Shown piece after piece: positions 1 to 5,555 of a stretch of 5,555 nucleotides of DNA. Source of the stretch: an uncultured archaeon A07HN63 (lineage in GTDB: Archaea > Halobacteriota > Halobacteria > Halobacteriales > Haloferacaceae); the NCBI GenBank assembly GCA_000496215.1, contig KI543190.1, positions 1 to 5,555 on the forward strand, read 5' to 3'. Within the stretch, counting starts at the first letter, position 1. The number at the start of each line of letters is the position of its first letter. Under the pieces are notes generated by a model, which was given only the letters and a program-made list of their open reading frames with translations, had not been told where the DNA came from and searched no databases. The position numbers and the translations under genes are program-made.

Positions 1-1
1 G

Positions 2-856
2 AACTCGTTGCTCGACAGCGTCTCGCTGCTCTCGAAAAAGTGGCATCCGGCTATCGTTCGTTGTCTGTCAGGCAGCGATGGCTTAGGATTTAGCGACCTC
101 GAGCACCAGCTCAGTGGGATCTCCGCGAAAGTACTGACCGACGCGCTGTCGGAGCTTCAGGAGTACGAGGTCGTCGAGCGCAGAGAGATCAGCCAGAGTC
201 CACTACGGGTCAGTTACTCGCTCACCGCACGGGGTCAAGAACTCGACGGCGTAATCGAGTCGCTCGCCGACTGGGGCGAGACCTATCTCAGCGAGCCGGA
301 GACCGAACGGGTTGTGTTGGTTGCCGACGACGACGAGCGCGTCAACACGATGCACACAGCCTGGCTGGAGGACGACTACACCGTCCGGACAGCCAGCGAC
401 GGCAAGCAAACGCTCCAGCGCCTCGACAGTAATATCGGCGTCGTCGTTCTTGACCGACGAATGCCAGGGCTCTCCGGCGACGAGGTCCTCGACTGGATCC
501 GGTCTCAGCGGCACGACGTTCGTGTCGTCATGGTCACCTCCGAGGGGGTGGAGCCCGATCTTCTCGACTTGGAGTTCGACGAGTATCTCACCAAACCCGT
601 TCGCCAAGACGAACTGCGAGCGGTGGTCGCAGACCTCTATGAGCGCCAGGAGCACAGCACACAAGTGCAGGAGTATCTCGGGCTCCGGTCGAAGCTCGGG
701 GTACTGCGGGCCGAGTATCCCGATGAAACACTCGAGACACACGAGCTGTATCAACGCCTTCTGAGCCGGCTTGACGAGCTCAAACCAACCGATGAGACGC
801 TCGAAGACATCGACAGCAAGGCACTCGAGCGCGGTCCGATTGGAGGTTCTCAATGA
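2..856 (+). CDS. HxlR-like winged-helix / receiver / HalX response regulator (5' partial)
   Basis: Probable DNA-binding response regulator, the output of a two-component system. The frame is open to the left edge and the helix-turn-helix domain is already under way there, so the true start lies upstream; the TTG at 8 is not a credible start. Counting from the codon at 8, residues 1-92 resemble an HxlR/MarR-type winged helix: KKW near the start, GISAKVLTDAL for the recognition helix region, then VSYSLTARGQELDGVIESLADWG cut here to its key parts YSLT, G and the closing DWG. Residues 101-212 form a receiver domain with an acidic pocket (D107-D109), phosphoacceptor D149 in VVVLDRRMPG, T177 and K196 in TKP. 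Residues about 213-275 are helical and fit the HalX domain found after haloarchaeal receivers. HalX has no settled function. The stop overlaps the start of the sensor kinase by 4 bases (ATGA), so the two are probably co-translated. Domain calls come from motif reading. The receiver is very secure, the HxlR and HalX calls are good. Confidence 0.9.
   Translation, partial: NSLLDSVSLLSKKWHPAIVRCLSGSDGLGFSDLEHQLSGISAKVLTDALSELQEYEVVERREISQSPLRVSYSLTARGQELDGVIESLADWGETYLSEPETERVVLVADDDERVNTMHTAWLEDDYTVRTASDGKQTLQRLDSNIGVVVLDRRMPGLSGDEVLDWIRSQRHDVRVVMVTSEGVEPDLLDLEFDEYLTKPVRQDELRAVVADLYERQEHSTQVQEYLGLRSKLGVLRAEYPDETLETHELYQRLLSRLDELKPTDETLEDIDSKALERGPIGGSQ
842..846 (+). promoter_or_regulatory. Shine-Dalgarno GGAGG for the sensor kinase
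   Basis: GGAGG lies 6 bases before the ATG at 853, inside the last codons of the regulator gene. It matches the complement of the archaeal 16S rRNA 3' end and supports 853 as the start. Together with the 4-base stop/start overlap it points to coupled translation of regulator and kinase. Confidence 0.75.
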
Positions 857-1557
857 GCACTGCGTCGCGGATCCATTCGGCCGAGGATAGCTCACCCGGC
901 CGTGTGTTGGGTCGTATCGACGAGGCAATCTGTGCGTTCGACGACGAGTGGCAGATCACGTTCGTCAACGACCGTGCTGCGACGATACTAGAACAAACCC
1001 CCAACGAACTGCTCGGACAAGAAATCTGGGAGACCGTGCCGAGTATCACTGAGACGGCCGTCGGCGAGCAGCTTCGCGATGCGATATCGACAGGAACACC
1101 GGCGCGGTTTGAGCGATATGATAATAAGTTCGGGCGCTTGTTCAGGGTCCGTATTTATCCCGATGCTGAGGGAGCGACGGTGTGTTTCAGCGATATCACT
1201 GGGATGACCGAGCGTGTACAGGAGCTCAAGGAAACGGCACAACGACTCACCACTGGGTTGAAACAGACAGACGCAGGCGTCTGGGAGATAGACCCCGAAA
1301 CTGGAGCAGTCGTGTGGACCGAGTCGATGGCGTCGCTGATCAGCGTCGATCCTGACTCGTTTGAGGGAACGGTTGAAGCATTTCTGAACTACGTTCATCC
1401 GGAAGATCGATCGACCGTCGGGGCGGCAGTTGACCACGCTGTCGAGAACGAAACGGGATTGAACCAGGAGTTTCGGGTTATCCGAGCCGACGATACCCAG
1501 CGCTGGGTCGAAATCCGCGCCGAAACCGTCGATTTGGGGGTGGTACTCGTCGACTGA
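853..1557 (+). CDS. Multi-PAS sensor histidine kinase, N-terminal fragment before frameshift
   Basis: N-terminal piece of a sensor kinase that continues in another frame to 4418. It starts at an ATG with a good Shine-Dalgarno and a 4-base overlap with the upstream gene. Residues about 18-118 are PAS domain 1 (DEAICAFDDEWQITFVND through FSDIT at 112-116). A short helix (TERVQELKETAQRL) leads into PAS domain 2 at about 132-243, with VWEID at 143-147, YVHPEDR at 180-186 and RWVEIRAE at 217-224, typical of the PAS_3 type. The reading frame then enters GVVLVD and stops, just where the last PAS strand should be. That strand (RLIGTATDVTERK) sits in the -1 frame immediately after. As read, the 234-residue product has one and a half PAS domains and no kinase, so it would be non-functional as a sensor kinase unless the frame is restored. 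PAS domains bind ligands or cofactors in the cytosol; no membrane segment or signal peptide is visible, so a soluble sensor is inferred. No flavin-binding LOV cysteine motif is seen. Confidence 0.88.
   Translation: MSTASRIHSAEDSSPGRVLGRIDEAICAFDDEWQITFVNDRAATILEQTPNELLGQEIWETVPSITETAVGEQLRDAISTGTPARFERYDNKFGRLFRVRIYPDAEGATVCFSDITGMTERVQELKETAQRLTTGLKQTDAGVWEIDPETGAVVWTESMASLISVDPDSFEGTVEAFLNYVHPEDRSTVGAAVDHAVENETGLNQEFRVIRADDTQRWVEIRAETVDLGVVLVD
1536..1540 (+). other. Probable -1 frameshift site at a G5 run
   Basis: Frame analysis shows that conserved PAS sequence (RWVEIRAETVD) runs up to about 1533 in one frame and resumes (TRRLIGTATDVTERK) from about 1545 in the -1 frame. Between them lies TTTGGGGG. 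One extra G would give ...VDLGGGTRRLIGTATDVTER, a normal PAS ending. The GGG codon at 1537-1539 can also re-pair perfectly one base back, at 1536-1538. The downstream frame is open back to a TGA at 1431, so the exact position is set by domain homology, not by stops. A missing C near 1554 would also restore the frame but gives a less usual junction. Confidence 0.75.
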
Positions 1558-4418
1558 TCGGGACTGCGACGGACGTTACCGAGCGAAAACAGCGCGAGGC
1601 GGAGCTCAGACGGGGTCGAGATTTCATCGAAAAGACCCAACAGAGCGCTTCTATCGGCGGCTGGGAAATCGATCTCGAAACCGACGCGCTCCGGTGGACC
1701 GACGAGGTTTATCGGATCCATGACTTGCCAACTGACACACAGCTTGAGCTCGAGGAGGGACTGGATTTTTACCATCCCGACGACAGGCCCACGATCGAAG
1801 CTGCCTTCGAGCGACTCGTGGCCGACGGTGAGTCGTACGACCTCGAGCTCAGGATCATCACTGCGGACGGCCACTTTCGATGGGTTCGAACGGTTGGCGA
1901 CCCACAGCTTGACGGCGAGGGTGTCGTCGTCGGTGCGGTCGGTATCTTCCAGGATATCACCGAGCGGAGAGAACGCGAGGAGGAGCTTCGTGAGGTGAAA
2001 GAACGGCTTGATCTGGCTATCGAGGGCGCGAACCTCGGGGTTTGGGACTGGGATATGCAGACAGATGCTGTCACGTTCAATGACCAGTGGGCGTCGATGC
2101 TCGGCTTCTCGCTGGACGAGCTCGACCCACGGCTTGATACTTGGGAAGACCGCGTCCACCCCGCAGATACAGTGGATGTTAATAGAGCACTCGACGCACA
2201 CATCGCCGGCGACGAGGAGTTCTACGAGTGTAAACACCGGATGGAGACAAAGTCCGGCGAGTGGCGCTGGGTCAAAGACGTTGGGAAGATTGTCAGCCGT
2301 GACGATGACGGCACACCGACGCGTGCGGTCGGTATCCACCTCGACATTACCGAGGAAACAGAGTCGAAACTGGAGCTCAAGGAAGAACGGGAGATGTTCG
2401 CTGAGGGCCCAGCCATCGTGTTCAAGTGGCAAAACGGCGACGGGTGGCCGGTGGAGTACGTCTCGGAGAACGTCACCGAGACATTTGGCTACACGCCCGA
2501 ACAACTTCAGTCCGGAGCTGTCCCGTACGCTGACCTGATACACGACGACGATCTTGACCGCGTCACGCGCGAGGTCACCGAGGCGAGCAACAAGGACAAT
2601 CCCACCGATCGGGTGACCCACGATCCCTACCGGGTGGTGACCGACAACGGAGAGACCCGATGGGTAACAGACAGCACCAAGATATGCCGGACCGAAGGCG
2701 AAATCACACACTACCTCGGCTACCTGACCGATATCACCGAGCAAAAACGCCTGGAGGGGTCGCTTCGAGAGAGCGAACGGTCGGTTCGGGAACTCACTAG
2801 CATTGCCTCGGATACTGACCGCGGGTTCGACGCCAAGCTCGAGGCGCTGTTAAAACTCGGGACCGAACGGCTCGGGCTTCCGTATGGCTTTCTGAACCGG
2901 ATTGGCGAGGACACCCAACACGTTGTTCAGGCCGTTGGCGACCACCCCGAGCTCCAGACGGGAGCCACGGCCCCGAAATCGCAGTCGTACTGCCGGAAGG
3001 CCGTCAAACAGTCAACGCCACTAGCAATTCACGACGCCGCTGCCGAGGGGTGGGAGAGCGATCCAGGCTACGACCGGTTTGAGCTGGGCTGTTACATCGG
3101 CGGGCGCGTTACCGTCGACGGCGAGCCGTACGGTACGCTCTGTTTTGCCGACAGACACAGTCGCGGTCATGAGTTCGACTCCTCGGAGCGCGCGTTTGTC
3201 GAACTCCTGGTCCAATGGATTACTCACGAGCTCTCCACGGACGTCTTCGAGACGAAACTCTACGAGATTAACAAGACGGCTCGACAGCTCATGACCGCCA
3301 CATCGAGAGCACAGATCGCGTCGCTCACCGCCGAGAGCGTCCAATCGATAGTTGAGACACCGCTGGTCGGGATCTGGTGGCACGACGAGGACCGCGATGT
3401 GCTTGTACCCGAGCAGATGACCGGGGCGGCAGCCACACACAGCGGCGAGCAGCCGGTCATAAAGAAAGGAACAACACTCGCCTGGGAGGCCTTCGACGCC
3501 GGCAAACTGCGAGTGTACGACGATTTCGTTGATGACCTGTTCGATGAGGAGACAGTGGCTAACTCCGAGATCATCGTGCCGCTGGGCGAGTACGGAGTCG
3601 TGTATGTGGGCTCGGTCAAGCATGAGGCGTTCTCTGAGACGGACCGCGGCCTGCTGGAGGTGTTGGCCTCGACCATCGAGGCTGCACTCGCCCGTGCTGA
3701 GCGCGAGACAGAGCTGCGCGAGACCCAAACCGCACTCAGGCAGTCAAATGAGGAACTCGAACAGTTTGCGTACGCGGCCTCCCATGACCTACGCGAGCCT
3801 CTCCGTACGGTGTCGAGCTATCTCACGCTGCTGGAGCGGCGGCACGGCGAGGAGCTTGACGACGATGCGGCCGAGTTTATTGAGTTTGCGGTCGACGGGG
3901 CCGACCGGATGCAGAATATGATCCAGGCGCTGTTGGCTTACTCACGGATCGATACCCACGGCGAACCGAACGAGACGGTTGCAATCCCGGCGCTCTTTGA
4001 TCGCGTCAGGGACAGTCTCAGCACCAGGATTAAAGAAACCGGCGCGACCGTGTCGACACCGTCGGCTGACACGACAGTTCGGGGCGACCCAAGCCAACTC
4101 GTTCGTTTGTTTCAGAACCTTGTCGAAAACGGCATCAAGTACAACACCGGCCAGCCGGAGATCGATATCTCAGTCCGCCGCGACGATGAGAGGGTGTCAT
4201 TTGAAGTCACCGACAACGGCATTGGCATCGAGCCCGAATATACAGACGGCATTTTCGACGTGTTCCAACGGCTCCACACTCGTGAGGAGTTCGACGGAAC
4301 AGGTATTGGGCTATCAATATGCAGGAAAATCGTCGATCGGTATGACGGCGAGATTACCGTTGAGTCCCAGCCAGGCAAGGGATCGACGTTTCGTATCACT
4401 CTGCCGAGTGGGGGCTGA
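1539..4418 (+). CDS. Multi-PAS/GAF sensor histidine kinase, C-terminal fragment after frameshift
   Basis: Main part of the same kinase; no start codon fits between the frame break and a TTG at 1725 that lies inside a PAS domain, so this is a fragment rather than a separate gene. With the frame restored the protein has about 1188 residues. In that numbering: the end of PAS2; PAS3 about 256-372 (GGWEID, FYHPDDR, FRWVR); PAS4 383-501 (GVWDWD, RVHPADT, WRWVKDVG); PAS5 513-631 (LIHDDDLDRV, TRWVTD); GAF1 about 648-796 (SYCRKAV, GEPYGTLCFADR); GAF2 about 806-951. The DHp helix carries phosphoacceptor H978 in AYAASHDLREPLR (codon at 3783). The ATPase domain has the N box FQNLVENGIKYN, G1 DNGIGI (1121-1126), F box DVFQRLH and G2 GTGIGLSICRKIV. 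All catalytic boxes are intact. The DHp type (FAYAASHDLREPLR) is that of phytochrome-like kinases paired with Rcp1-type receivers, and such a receiver follows 5 bases downstream. There is no PHY domain or evident bilin site, so light sensing cannot be claimed. The signal is unknown and the protein is predicted to be cytosolic. Confidence 0.92.
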   Translation, partial: GGTRRLIGTATDVTERKQREAELRRGRDFIEKTQQSASIGGWEIDLETDALRWTDEVYRIHDLPTDTQLELEEGLDFYHPDDRPTIEAAFERLVADGESYDLELRIITADGHFRWVRTVGDPQLDGEGVVVGAVGIFQDITERREREEELREVKERLDLAIEGANLGVWDWDMQTDAVTFNDQWASMLGFSLDELDPRLDTWEDRVHPADTVDVNRALDAHIAGDEEFYECKHRMETKSGEWRWVKDVGKIVSRDDDGTPTRAVGIHLDITEETESKLELKEEREMFAEGPAIVFKWQNGDGWPVEYVSENVTETFGYTPEQLQSGAVPYADLIHDDDLDRVTREVTEASNKDNPTDRVTHDPYRVVTDNGETRWVTDSTKICRTEGEITHYLGYLTDITEQKRLEGSLRESERSVRELTSIASDTDRGFDAKLEALLKLGTERLGLPYGFLNRIGEDTQHVVQAVGDHPELQTGATAPKSQSYCRKAVKQSTPLAIHDAAAEGWESDPGYDRFELGCYIGGRVTVDGEPYGTLCFADRHSRGHEFDSSERAFVELLVQWITHELSTDVFETKLYEINKTARQLMTATSRAQIASLTAESVQSIVETPLVGIWWHDEDRDVLVPEQMTGAAATHSGEQPVIKKGTTLAWEAFDAGKLRVYDDFVDDLFDEETVANSEIIVPLGEYGVVYVGSVKHEAFSETDRGLLEVLASTIEAALARAERETELRETQTALRQSNEELEQFAYAASHDLREPLRTVSSYLTLLERRHGEELDDDAAEFIEFAVDGADRMQNMIQALLAYSRIDTHGEPNETVAIPALFDRVRDSLSTRIKETGATVSTPSADTTVRGDPSQLVRLFQNLVENGIKYNTGQPEIDISVRRDDERVSFEVTDNGIGIEPEYTDGIFDVFQRLHTREEFDGTGIGLSICRKIVDRYDGEITVESQPGKGSTFRITLPSGG

Positions 4419-4423
4419 TACTG

Positions 4424-4651
4424 ATGAGCCAGTCAACAGCCGACCCGTCGGGTCCACGCGTGGTTGTTGTTGAGGATAATCCAGCGGACGTCCGGCTGGT
4501 TAGGGAGGGCGTCGCTACCGCCGATGTCGAACCCACGCTCGACATCTTCAACAGCGGGCAACGAGCAGCCGAGCGACTCGCGGCAATCGACGCTGATAGC
4601 CCCGGGAGAACACCCCGATCTGATCCTGTTAGATCTCAACCTTCCCGGTAA
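4424..4651 (+). CDS. Rcp1-like receiver, N-terminal fragment before frameshift
   Basis: Start of a stand-alone receiver, 5 bases after the kinase stop. A G-rich stretch at 4409-4414 could serve as a weak Shine-Dalgarno for the ATG at 4424. Residues 12-61 show the first strand and acidic pair (VVVVEDNPADVRLVREG, E17 and D18), typical of Rcp1-like single-domain receivers, then the first helix and second strand (TLDIFNSG). After DADSPG the frame gives RTPRSDPVRSQPSR and stops: this tail is not receiver-like, while the expected PDLILLDLNLP sits in the +1 frame. The 75-residue product as read lacks the phosphoacceptor Asp and could not work as a receiver. The role of an intact copy would be to accept phosphate from the adjacent kinase. 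Having no output domain, it would act through protein contacts or as a relay. Confidence 0.85.
   Translation: MSQSTADPSGPRVVVVEDNPADVRLVREGVATADVEPTLDIFNSGQRAAERLAAIDADSPGRTPRSDPVRSQPSR
4600..4607 (+). other. Probable +1 frameshift site in CCCCGGGA
   Basis: The receiver sequence changes frame by +1 here. Removing one base from the C4 or G3 run, or the A at 4607, gives DADSPGEHPDLILLDLNLPG, the normal strand leading to the phosphoacceptor Asp. Conserved sequence limits the break to about 4590-4611. Both frames are open across a wider region, so stops alone do not place it. Confidence 0.75.
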
Positions 4652-4877
4652 CGCGGGGCTTGAGATACTCGAGATAGTCCGTAACGAGTCTGCGTTTCAA
4701 CGGGTGTCCGTGGTAGTTATCTCAAGTTCGGAGAACCCAGCCGATATTAACCGCAGTTACGAACTGTCAGCAAACGCGTACATCACGAAGCCGGCAGACC
4801 CCGACGAGTACATCAGCATGATCGGTGCGGCCGTCGGGTTCTGGATTGCTGCGACACGATCAACAACCAATGAGTAG
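4605..4877 (+). CDS. Rcp1-like receiver, C-terminal fragment after frameshift
   Basis: Second half of the same receiver. With one base removed the full protein has 150 residues, the usual size for an Rcp1-like single-domain response regulator. In restored numbering the phosphoacceptor is D70 in LILLDLNLPG (codon 4632-4634), the switch residue is S100 in VVVISSSE, and the conserved lysine is K122 in YITKPADPDEY. The final helix ends in FWIAATRSTTNE with no output domain. Its stop overlaps the start of the downstream receiver-kinase by 8 bases. An ATG at 4464 in this frame is open but the sequence from there to about 4600 (SGWLGRASLPPM and so on) is not receiver-like; it is the out-of-frame shadow of the N-terminal half, so it is not a true start. 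Function and partner are inferred from position next to a kinase with a phytochrome-type DHp. Confidence 0.85.
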   Translation, partial: GEHPDLILLDLNLPGNAGLEILEIVRNESAFQRVSVVVISSSENPADINRSYELSANAYITKPADPDEYISMIGAAVGFWIAATRSTTNE

Positions 4878-5555
4878 TTCCAGACTCACGCAGGTTCTCC
4901 TCGTCGAGGACAATCCAGCCGATGCCCGCCTGATACGGGAGCAGCTCACCGAGCAGTCGTGGCCAAACATTGAGGCCGACGCACCAACAGTTGATCACGT
5001 CGACCGACTTTCGAGCGCTCGTGACGCGCTCACCGGTGACACGGATGTCGTCCTCTTAGACCTCGGGCTGCCCGACAGCTCCGGTGTCGAGACACTCAAC
5101 GAGCTGCTTGCAATCGACGTCCCGGCACCGGTTGTCGTCATGACCGGACTCGACGACACACAGGTCGGAGTCGACGCGGTCGAACAGGGTGCCCAAGATT
5201 ATCTGATTAAAGACGACGTTACACCACGACTGCTCCAGCAGACGCTCCAGTATGCGATCCGGCGGGAACAACAGCAACAGCAGCTCCAGCAGCGAAACGC
5301 CGAGCTGGCCCTGTTGAACCAGATTGTTCGCCACGATATTCGGAACGACGTTGCCGTGATCCTGGGCTGGGGCGACACGCTCAAGACCCACGTCGACGAG
5401 GAGGGCCAGACACATCTCGACCGGATGCTGAGCGCAGGCGAACATATCACTGACATCACCGAAACAGTCGGCGAGTTCATTGATGTGCTCAAAGGAAGCG
5501 ACGATCCGGAGCTCCGTCCGGTTGATCTTGAGAGCGTACTCACAAACGAGATCAA
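4870..5555 (+). CDS. Receiver-histidine kinase hybrid (3' partial)
   Basis: The ATG at 4870 overlaps the previous stop by 8 bases; I see no Shine-Dalgarno before it, so initiation may depend on coupling. The frame is open to the right edge, giving 228 complete codons. Residues about 8-130 are a receiver with acidic E13 and D14 in VLLVEDNPADARLIRE, phosphoacceptor D64 in VVLLDLGLPDSSG (codon 5059-5061), T92 in VVVMTGLDD and K114 in GAQDYLIKDD. A Gln-rich helix (RREQQQQQLQQRNAEL, 131-146) links it to a DHp domain with H155 in IVRHDIRNDV (codon 5332-5334), the His box common in haloarchaeal kinases. The ATPase domain lies beyond the window, so whether it is complete is unknown. An N-terminal receiver on a kinase suggests a relay: phosphate or a conformational change arriving at the receiver would tune the kinase. 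Its receiver is a paralogue-like relative of the stand-alone receiver just upstream, so both may accept phosphate from the PAS/GAF kinase. The final output partner is not visible. Confidence 0.93.
   Translation, partial: MSSSRLTQVLLVEDNPADARLIREQLTEQSWPNIEADAPTVDHVDRLSSARDALTGDTDVVLLDLGLPDSSGVETLNELLAIDVPAPVVVMTGLDDTQVGVDAVEQGAQDYLIKDDVTPRLLQQTLQYAIRREQQQQQLQQRNAELALLNQIVRHDIRNDVAVILGWGDTLKTHVDEEGQTHLDRMLSAGEHITDITETVGEFIDVLKGSDDPELRPVDLESVLTNEI

Noticed and set aside
8..10. TTG as the start of the first gene.
   Set aside because: The frame is open to the window edge and the winged-helix domain is already in progress, so the start must be upstream.
203..928. Minus-strand open frame of 241 codons opposite the regulator and the start of the kinase.
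   Set aside because: It has no recognisable motif, low acidity compared with the real proteins, and it mirrors the receiver and HalX coding sequence.
1530..1560. Confident call of programmed -1 ribosomal frameshifting.
   Set aside because: The G run permits re-pairing, but no stimulatory structure was established, and an indel or sequencing error explains the data more simply, especially with a second, opposite break nearby.
1725..1727. TTG as a genuine start of an independent kinase gene.
   Set aside because: It falls inside PAS3, after the conserved GGWEID and WTDEV segments in the same frame, and has no Shine-Dalgarno. The downstream part is a fragment of the gene that starts at 853.
1395..2744. 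Long open frame on the minus strand (449 codons).
   Set aside because: It lies wholly opposite the sensor kinase, has no recognisable domain, and long antisense frames are expected in GC-rich haloarchaeal coding DNA. The + strand shows clear PAS motifs throughout.
2810..3250. Possible phytochrome chromophore-binding GAF domain.
   Set aside because: There is no PHY domain and no recognisable bilin-attachment context; the domain looks like a general haloarchaeal GAF.
3021..3728. Minus-strand open frame of 235 codons.
   Set aside because: It is the antisense of the GAF domains, with no family motif and no start signal.
5266..5295. CAG/CAA-rich stretch as a microsatellite repeat.
   Set aside because: It is short, imperfect and in frame, encoding the Gln-rich helix between receiver and DHp.

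Overview
The window looks like chromosomal or plasmid DNA of a halophilic archaeon (class Halobacteria). The proteins are rich in Asp and Glu, and their closest recognisable architectures are haloarchaeal: a HalX-type response regulator, long chains of PAS and GAF domains ending in a histidine kinase, and a kinase with the RHDIRND type of His box. By eye the DNA is GC-rich. No translocon, transporter, metabolic, RNA or mobile-element gene is visible.

All genes lie on the + strand, head to tail with almost no intergenic DNA, so they read as one signalling operon. (1) 2-856: the 3' part of a regulator fusing an HxlR-like winged helix, a receiver domain and a HalX domain. (2) 853-4418: a large sensor histidine kinase of about 1188 residues once repaired (five PAS, two GAF, DHp and ATPase domains), broken by a -1 frame change at a G5 run at 1536-1540. 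(3) 4424-4877: a stand-alone Rcp1-like receiver of about 150 residues once repaired, broken by a +1 frame change near 4600-4607. (4) 4870 to the right edge: a receiver-histidine kinase hybrid, cut off before its ATPase domain. The junctions are a 4-base overlap, a 5-base gap and an 8-base overlap, which suggests translational coupling.

The likely circuit is inferred, not proven. The PAS/GAF kinase, whose DHp resembles those of phytochrome-type kinases, would sense an intracellular cue and phosphorylate the Rcp1-like receiver next to it and perhaps the receiver of the downstream hybrid kinase. The HxlR-receiver-HalX protein would be the DNA-binding output. The most notable observations are the unusual regulator fusion and two homopolymer-associated frame breaks in adjacent genes. 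The breaks may be sequencing error, recent gene decay or, less likely, recoding. No stretch above 300 bases lacks a gene, and I see no promoter or terminator inside the window.
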